Made by a program: the position numbers and the translations under genes. Positions 58,109 to 64,000 of a DNA stretch of 64,000 nt are shown here, one piece after another; position 1 is the stretch's first letter; each line of letters begins with the position of its first letter. The stretch comes from Oscheius dolichura. Lineage: Eukaryota; Nematoda; Chromadorea; Rhabditida; Rhabditidae. The stretch lies in assembly GCA_932521035.1 (NCBI GenBank), contig OW051494.1, positions 8,046,001 to 8,110,000 on the forward strand, in the 5' to 3' direction. The notes beneath the pieces are model-generated. The model ran no database searches and had not been told where the DNA came from. It worked only from the letters and a program-made list of their open reading frames with translations.

Positions 58109-60392
58109 TCAATAGTGATCTTTCTCAAACAATGACAACTTCGTTCCTCGGAGTACAATCTTCAGTTCCTTGTCATCCGCCCGGATCAACTTGACACTGC
58201 CATCTCCTCCGAAGAATTTCTTCAAAATATAATTCTTGTTTCCCTTATGCAGAGCATGGTATCGGATCTGGCGGACGGGAACATCCGGCCACATCAGCCT
58301 CGGGCAGCAGGGCATGATGTGGAACTCGTAGTGACAGATTATTATTTCCTTTCGCAGCCAGCGCTGGAATATTTGGGAGATTTTTGAAGGAAAGAAGACG
58401 AAGGGCCTACAGAGAGGATGTTTTTGATTCCATGGAAGGTGACTTGGGGATCAGCGATGTCGAGCTTTATTGCGGCGAAGCAGCCCTCCTTGAGGAAGGC
58501 GTCATCGAAGAGAAAGGTCTCTCCCGAACCGTACAGTATCTCCAGCTGAATTTGGATATTTTTGGGAGTTAGAAACAGGCTTTTGCACAGAAAAGAGGCC
58601 TAGGTTTGCCCCTGGAGAAGCTCCCGGTCTCCAAGGCGCCCTTCTTCCCCGGGCTTTTAGAATTTACAATTTATTTACAATTTATTCCCATAATCAGCGT
58701 GTATCACGCGAGGGAAACCTCTTATCCCTTGGTGCTGCGCGAGTTCTTGAACTGCTATAGCGGGACGGCGAGGTGGTAGGCCGGTACTCCCTCCCTCCCT
58801 TCCCTCCCCCCTAGCCGCTGATGTTGTTGCTGCTTCTGTTGGTAGAAGTCGCTGGCCGGCGAGGATGTTGAATCCAGTAGAGCGTATGGCCTCACGATGC
58901 TCCAATCCGGCTTGAGGTCGGGATCCTGCCCTTTGTCACGGCAGCACGGCGGCGGACGAGCAGCAACACGAGTTGAAGTCGGTAAAAGTCGGCAGCAACC
59001 GCGGCTGGCTGCTTTGGCGGCAGAGAAATGGGGACCGACCGTCCGCGGGGTGGAAAGGAACAGAAAAACCCCGGGCTTACCTTTTTCAAATAGGGTTGTT
59101 CAAAGAGCTGCGCCTTGATGGGAACGACAGTCAATCCAACCACTTGATACCTCTGAAAGTCTTATTGACCGGAAAAAGAGAGATAAACACCTCAAGGAAT
59201 TGATTAAAAAGCTGGGGATTGAGGTTCCTGGGGTAGAAGAGTTCAACGGCCGGGATGATGCGGAGATGAAAGCGGGCGAAGATCGGGTGCAGCATGGTCA
59301 GGAGATCGTTCACGTCGGGAACCTGACATTAGTTTTACAGGGCAGAAAAGTTGAAATCTTTGTGGTGAGAAATGCCAGAAACTGTACACTACAGTAAAAA
59401 CTACCGTAAACTAGGGTTTGGAACATTTTTGAGAGTTTTGGAAAGACCTCAAACAGCAAAACGGAGAGACTATCCCCATCAACCCAAGACTGAGATATTA
59501 CTGTATGGATTACGGTATACTTTACCAAATTATTGGCCAAATAGGTACTTCAGCTTGTTTCAAAAAGCATCCAGAAGAATGCGTGCCTGCTTCAGTTCCC
59601 TGCTTCCCAGGTTATTTCCCTCTTTGTGGCATTATACTCCATCTGGTCTCATTTTTGATCTCAGTCTAATAAAGGAACACCACTGACTGCTCTCTCTATT
59701 CTGTAATATGTGCATATCTGACAATCCAGTGAATGCCCAGTCTAGAAACAGCCACGAAGCAACAAAGAGAAGAAAAAAGAGGAAAATGCTCTAGAGACTC
59801 ACATGATCGATGACAAGTTTCTCCAATTTGAGAGTACAGTATTTCATCCTCAAAAATTCTTCCCATCCTCTTCCCGTGACATTTTTACGATTCTTCAGGT
59901 CAAAAATCAGATTTCCTTCGGGGTCAAGCTGAAAATATACGGTATTTGGTGAAACAGGGAGTGATACAAACTTTGACATAAAGTCCCATGGACCGGTAAG
60001 CTCTAAAAGGAGGAAAGCCGTCCATTTCGTTGTTATTGAACATTTCTTCATATTTTGAGCGTTCTGGGGACTGAAAATGGGTTTAATTGGAGGAATAAAA
60101 GACAGAAAAAAAAGACAGAAAATCTGTTAGAAATGAGCCGACCTTCGGAATGACAGAAGTTCCTGGTTTCTGGTCCGGGTTACTGTAGCGACTCTTGTAC
60201 ACCCCCTCCTCCGCTATAGGCTCCGGCTCTTCATCTACCGTCGAGTCTTCCTCATCACTTTCAATGAGCTGTTCCCTCTAAAATCCCTCTCTTTCCCAAT
60301 TTCTCAAAAACCGGGTCAAATTATCCAAAAACAGGTGACCTACCTCGTCATTGCCGTCCCGGCTGGCTCCTAAAAGTGTGCTGACAAATTGA
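58109..60392 (-). CDS. Unrecognised multi-exon protein
   Basis: Exons with proper borders, N to C: short GASRDGNDE (ends near 60349), an acidic exon (IESDEEDSTVDEEPEP ... NPDQKPGTSVIP), MDGFPPFRAYRSMGLYV, LDPEGNLIFDLKNRKNVTGR with WEEFLRMKYCTLKLEKL, VPDVNDLLTMLHPIFARFH with PAVELFYPRN, RYQVVGLTVVPIKAQLF, LEILYGSGETFLFDDAFLKE and the last exon RWLRKEIIICHYEFHIM ... LSLFEKDHY-stop (58109). The middle resembles leucine-rich F-box-associated folds in rhythm only. The start exon was not found. No function assigned. Confidence 0.55.
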
Positions 60393-60684
60393 ACAACTCG
60401 TGATTCCTATAAATTTGACGGCTCTATGTCTGGATGGTAATTATACCTTTCGAGAAGTAGAAAAAGTCGAACGGCTCTGGGGCATGTCTCTCCAGGATGA
60501 CGTTATCCTTCTGGCTCGGCTAATAACAGTGATTAGACGAGGGTTCGAGGAGGGGAAAAACAGGAACTGGTGGGAAAACGAAGGTTTGTACACAGTAATT
60601 TGGGCGTTTTGATATCTAGAAAGGGACAGAAAAGGGAGGAGACGATAGAATTGATCGGATAGACCCAAAATCTTCAAAATGGTC

Positions 60685-60756
60685 GGGCCGAGCCGGGGAT
60701 CGATCCCGGGACCTCTCGCACCCTAAGCGAGAATCATACCACTAGACCACTCGGCC
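60685..60756 (-). tRNA. tRNA-Pro (anticodon AGG)
   Basis: Acceptor GGCCGAG/CTCGGCC, anticodon stem CTCGC/GCGAG with loop TTAGGGT (AGG), T-arm CCGGGATCGATCCCCGG. 72 nt with the discriminator. Confidence 0.95.
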
Positions 60757-60891
60757 ATGTTTTGACACTTTGACCGATTTCGGGAAGAAGCTGGACAGTC
60801 CAGTCGGGTGAGAACCTGTTTTCACCTCGATCCTGGGATTACCGTCCTGGGACTCCCGTTAGGATCAATTCCCAAGCGCCCCTAACCCGTC

Positions 60892-60963
60892 GCGTTCGTG
60901 GTGTAATGGTCAGCATGGATGCCTTCCAAGCATTCGACGGGGGTTCGATTCCCCCCGAACGCA
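60892..60963 (+). tRNA. tRNA-Gly (anticodon TCC)
   Basis: Acceptor GCGTTCG/CGAACGC with discriminator A, D-arm GTGTAATGGTCAGCAT, anticodon loop CTTCCAA (TCC), T-arm GGGGGTTCGATTCCCCC. 72 nt. Divergent from tRNA-Pro 135 bp away. Confidence 0.95.
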
Positions 60964-62451
60964 GAAACATTTTTGCTTTTATTAGATATATTTTCCCTCT
61001 CTTGTCATTGACTATAGCTATGTTTTGACGTTGGCTTATCTTGTTTATTAGTATCGCTTGGTCGGGGACTGCTTTTTGCAGTCACAAAAAAGGGCGGAAG
61101 CTCATTTCCATAACGAGAAAGGAGAGAGAACAACGGAGAAAGGAACACGAGTCACGAGATTATCCATTCCTGTCAGGGGATTGAATGAGGGAATAAATTT
61201 TATGCAGGTGGGAGGAGAAAAGACTTCGACAGGGGGAGAAAACTGACGACAAATGTCTGGGAAGTGCAGCTATAATTGGGCGGACGGAAATAGACGATGT
61301 TTATCAAAGGGACACCTCATTATGGGGGAGATAAAAAGTGAGATTTATCAAGGATTTCTTAATTCTAAAAGGATGAATGTAAAAATAAGCCGGGAAGTTC
61401 ATAGGAAATGGAATAAAAGGCTCCGGAACGGGTAGGGGAGATCCGCCACAGTTAGACAGCCAAGAAATGCCAAAAATTCGCGGGAATAGTGGAAAGGATA
61501 GACTTTGAAAAGGAACAGCATCTCTACGTGCGGGAAAGCCCAAACTACCTGGGAAAAAAGAAAACGAGGGAGGAAACTGTCCGCGACATCGCGGTTTCCA
61601 CCCCCATTGGAAGTGGATAAACAGAAAGCCAGCGTCACTTTCAACTGAAATGACTCATCACCGTTTTTATCGAATCCCAGTTATTTTTCTAGTAAACAAT
61701 GAAGAAAACAAAGAAAAAGAGCGGTGTCCGTGGAATTTTGCTCTTTCCCTTTCATACCGAGCTACTGGCTCCGGTAAAATCGAAGAGAAGACGCTTCAAA
61801 GGGTCCGGAGAAGAGAACCAGTGTTAAATTACAATTTCATTAGATAACCGTACTGACGGACAGGCTAAAATACAATTGAAACCAGTAATTTAATGCATTT
61901 CAGAGGTAGTGAGGCCACATTGAGTTGAAGAATTCCCCCTTATTTTCATGTGGAGAAGATTAGAGCCGGGGCAACACTGTTGGTAATGGGCAAGACTAGT
62001 TCTGTCAGGAAATTGCGTTTGCTATATTTGCCACTTGAGAAAATACCCAGAGACCTATTTCGACAAGATACGGTCAACTGTAAGCCGCTTACAGTAGGAC
62101 TAATTCCCTCGGGATTCATTAACCCAGCGTTCACTCTCTTCCCCTTCTCGGCGAGGAGGCGGCCGTCTGCCCAAGAGATGGACTTCCAACCCCCTTGGCT
62201 ACAATTGGAGGAGAAGCCGCCGATACGCCGCCAGGACGCCAACCAGACGGACGCCGCCAAGCCAGATATCGTCTTCACCGTCTACTGTAGAAGGCGCCGT
62301 GCCAAATTGCTCTACAAATATTTTTTGCCCAGGAACTAACGAGAAATGTATTGATTACTTTGGTCAGTAGTTTTCATCAGCTTATTCATATACCGTAATC
62401 CTTGGGACGTCGCCGGCACGCCTTGTAAGCGCGCTCCAGCTAACAGTATGC
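60964..62451. other. Intergenic, no gene supported
   Basis: Several 60-130-codon frames, all overlapping on opposite strands (for example 61950-62339 and 61946-62278), with no splice or motif support. A CCACAGTTAGACAGCCAAG word near 61447 recalls those at 6600-6680. Confidence 0.45.
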
Positions 62452-62752
62452 TGTCGCTAAAAACGCGAATTGTACTTCGAGGGATCTCTGGTGAAGAAAG
62501 GAAACGCATAAAATGCCGGAAAGCCGAAGAACTTTATGTCTGGGGAAATGGATGAGAACCGCGGCTGACGCAATTCGTGGTATAAAAGGAGAGAGAAGAT
62601 CCAAGTTCTCCATCTGTTGAACACCATCTTTGGAATTGGATCTGTTAGTTCTGCTGGAAGAAGACCACATCCTGACTATCATCTATTCCATCTGCTTCCC
62701 CCTCTATTTCGTCGTAAATAAAACTCTCTGAGTTATTCCCCCGTTTACGACA
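62452..62752 (+). mobile_element. 5' LTR of a BEL/Pao retrotransposon (left end approximate)
   Basis: Ends ...TTTACGACA at 62752, two bases before the primer-binding site. Contains a TATA box (TATAAAA, 62581-62587) and AATAAA (62717-62722). A TGTCGC at 62452 is the best candidate 5' end; the 3' LTR lies outside the window, so the boundary is unproven. Confidence 0.6.
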
Positions 62753-62753
62753 T

Positions 62754-64000
62754 TTGGCGACCACTACGGAAAGTAACCTCTGTCTATCTGTCCGTCCCTT
62801 GTCCTGTCAAAGTCTCCGTCTCGGGCTCACACCTCAACTCAGGTGTCCCGATTTACTACTCAGTCACAATCCATACACTTACTCAATAACCTCCACAGAT
62901 CACTTCCAAAATGTCTCCCTCTGGAGCCCTAAGAACACGTATCGTCAAGAAACCGCACGCCTGAACCTTCATATCAATTCATACAACAATAATACACCTT
63001 CATTCGAACTCGATCTCAAAGATCAAGACGATGATTTCATCCTAAAAACAGATAAGCTTCTACATAAAATAGCTCAAGCTATAACCCGTTTAATCCCAAC
63101 AATAGAAAGTTTGGACGATAAATGGATCGCCCTCCAAGCTACTAACACTGCTGAACAAGCTGAATATACCCATTACATTGATGTTTACGGAGATTACCAC
63201 TTACCCCTGCAAACTGCCTATAATATACAAGAGAACATTGAAACCTACCTTGATAAATTTGATCGCGAATACCAAATTCGATGCCAAAATGAAAATAACC
63301 AAGATGACACAATGAGAAATATACCCGAAGTAGAAAATGCAACTTTCGACATTCCTCGAAATAATACCCCTACAACCCCATCAATCACTCCTCTTACGGA
63401 TTCGACAATTCCCCTCCTGCCTTCAACTGACCCAGTTCTCCCCTCAGTCATGCTTCCTGCTTCGACTCATCTCAACCCTATCCAAATTCCCATTTTTTCT
63501 AGTGATATAACCCAATACACTTCTTTCACACAGCTGTTTTCTAGCTTGACTGACTCACAATCTTGGGCACCCGTTCTCAAGTTCTATCACTTACGATCGT
63601 ATCTTCGCGGTGACGCATTCCGTCTCATTGCAGGACTCCCTGTCGACAATCACAATTATTCTGTCGCATTAACCCTACTGGAAAAATCCTTTGGAAATAA
63701 ACCAGCTATTCTGCACGCCCTACGAGCTAAATTTTTCAACTTCACAGTACTGGGTACTTCAATCCCCGAAATAGTCAAATCATTCCGTTACCTGAGATCA
63801 CTCTATACTCAACTAACTGCACTGGGAGAAAACGTTAATACGACTTCCCACGCTCAGTATATCGAATCTAAATTTCCCCCCAAAATCATCAACAGAGTCA
63901 TTAGTATGCTTCACAACACTAATCCCACAACTGATAAAATCATGGACGCTCTTGCTCAAGTTCTTGAAGTTCAAGAAGCCATCGCCCGTGTCCATCACGA
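62754..64000 (+). CDS. BEL/Pao gag polyprotein, 5' part (runs off the window)
   Basis: One frame is open from the LTR edge to the end of the window, over 410 codons. No in-frame ATG occurs before 63312, so the start is unassigned. The C-terminal part carries the retrotransposon gag-like DUF1759 region typical of BEL/Pao: KFYHLRSYLRGDAFRLIAGL, ALTLLEKSFGN, ALRAKFFNF and SFRYLRSLYTQLTALGE. The N-terminal part has helices and a Thr/Pro-rich linker. Protease, reverse transcriptase and integrase would lie downstream. The open frame and intact LTR suggest a young copy. Confidence 0.85.
   Translation, partial: MATTTESNLCLSVRPLSCQSLRLGLTPQLRCPDLLLSHNPYTYSITSTDHFQNVSLWSPKNTYRQETARLNLHINSYNNNTPSFELDLKDQDDDFILKTDKLLHKIAQAITRLIPTIESLDDKWIALQATNTAEQAEYTHYIDVYGDYHLPLQTAYNIQENIETYLDKFDREYQIRCQNENNQDDTMRNIPEVENATFDIPRNNTPTTPSITPLTDSTIPLLPSTDPVLPSVMLPASTHLNPIQIPIFSSDITQYTSFTQLFSSLTDSQSWAPVLKFYHLRSYLRGDAFRLIAGLPVDNHNYSVALTLLEKSFGNKPAILHALRAKFFNFTVLGTSIPEIVKSFRYLRSLYTQLTALGENVNTTSHAQYIESKFPPKIINRVISMLHNTNPTTDKIMDALAQVLEVQEAIARVHH
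62755..62772 (+). promoter_or_regulatory. Primer-binding site of the retrotransposon
   Basis: TGGCGACCACTACGGAAA begins with TGG, the complement of a tRNA CCA end, two bases after the LTR. The matching tRNA was not identified. Confidence 0.55.

Noticed and set aside
61946..62339. Two ~110-130-aa frames on opposite strands
   Set aside because: They mirror each other and neither shows exon borders or family motifs.

Overview
This is nuclear DNA of a free-living or parasitic nematode, probably rhabditid-like. Genes are split by many short introns (often 40-60 nt) with TTTCAG-type acceptors. Some acceptors sit directly before the ATG (HSP70, Nup133), as in SL trans-splicing. The gene content is also nematode-typical: Srh-class chemoreceptors, a hedgehog-related Hog protein, an F-box gene and C-type lectins. 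CTACAGTA-like words are dispersed through the intergenic DNA. No prokaryotic feature and no CRISPR array were seen. Exons were joined by hand from reading frames and splice phase. Where all phases close, the structure is firm. Where they do not, this is stated.

Layout. 1-2 kb: 3' part of an Srh receptor (+) and a small tail-anchored protein (-). 3.5-20.5 kb: five copies of a Kelch-propeller family. Two are protein kinase-Kelch fusions (3.5-5.6 kb +, 15.2-17.5 kb -). Two are coiled-coil-Kelch genes (6.9-9.0 kb -, 19.3-20.5 kb -). One is a truncated fragment (18.15-18.6 kb -). Two small genes, one secreted and one LEA-like, and many non-autonomous DNA transposons lie among them. 21.2-24.1 kb: a second Srh receptor (-), followed by tRNA-derived SINE repeats and a foldback element. 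25.5-26.6 kb: an F-box gene (+).

27.1-39.8 kb is a conserved housekeeping block. It holds S-adenosylmethionine synthetase (+), a GKAP1-like coiled-coil protein (-) head-to-head with cytosolic HSP70 (+), a Nup133 helical-domain gene (+), and a vesicular glutamate transporter-like SLC17 gene (-) with a tRNA-Arg in one intron. 40-53 kb: an unrecognised gene (-), a C-type lectin (-), a hedgehog-related gene with four N-terminal modules and a C-terminal Hog autoprocessing domain (-), a transposon-related gene (-) and a possible secreted peptide (-). 54.1-57.9 kb: a near-perfect inverted repeat with 998-bp arms. 58.1-60.4 kb: an unrecognised multi-exon gene (-), then tRNA-Pro and tRNA-Gly. From about 62.45 kb to the end: LTR, primer-binding site and gag of a BEL/Pao retrotransposon.

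The strongest candidates for something undescribed are three. First, the Kelch family, where kinase and coiled-coil N-termini are exchanged at one conserved phase-0 intron. Second, the four-module Wart/Ground-Hog protein. Third, the large homogenised palindrome.
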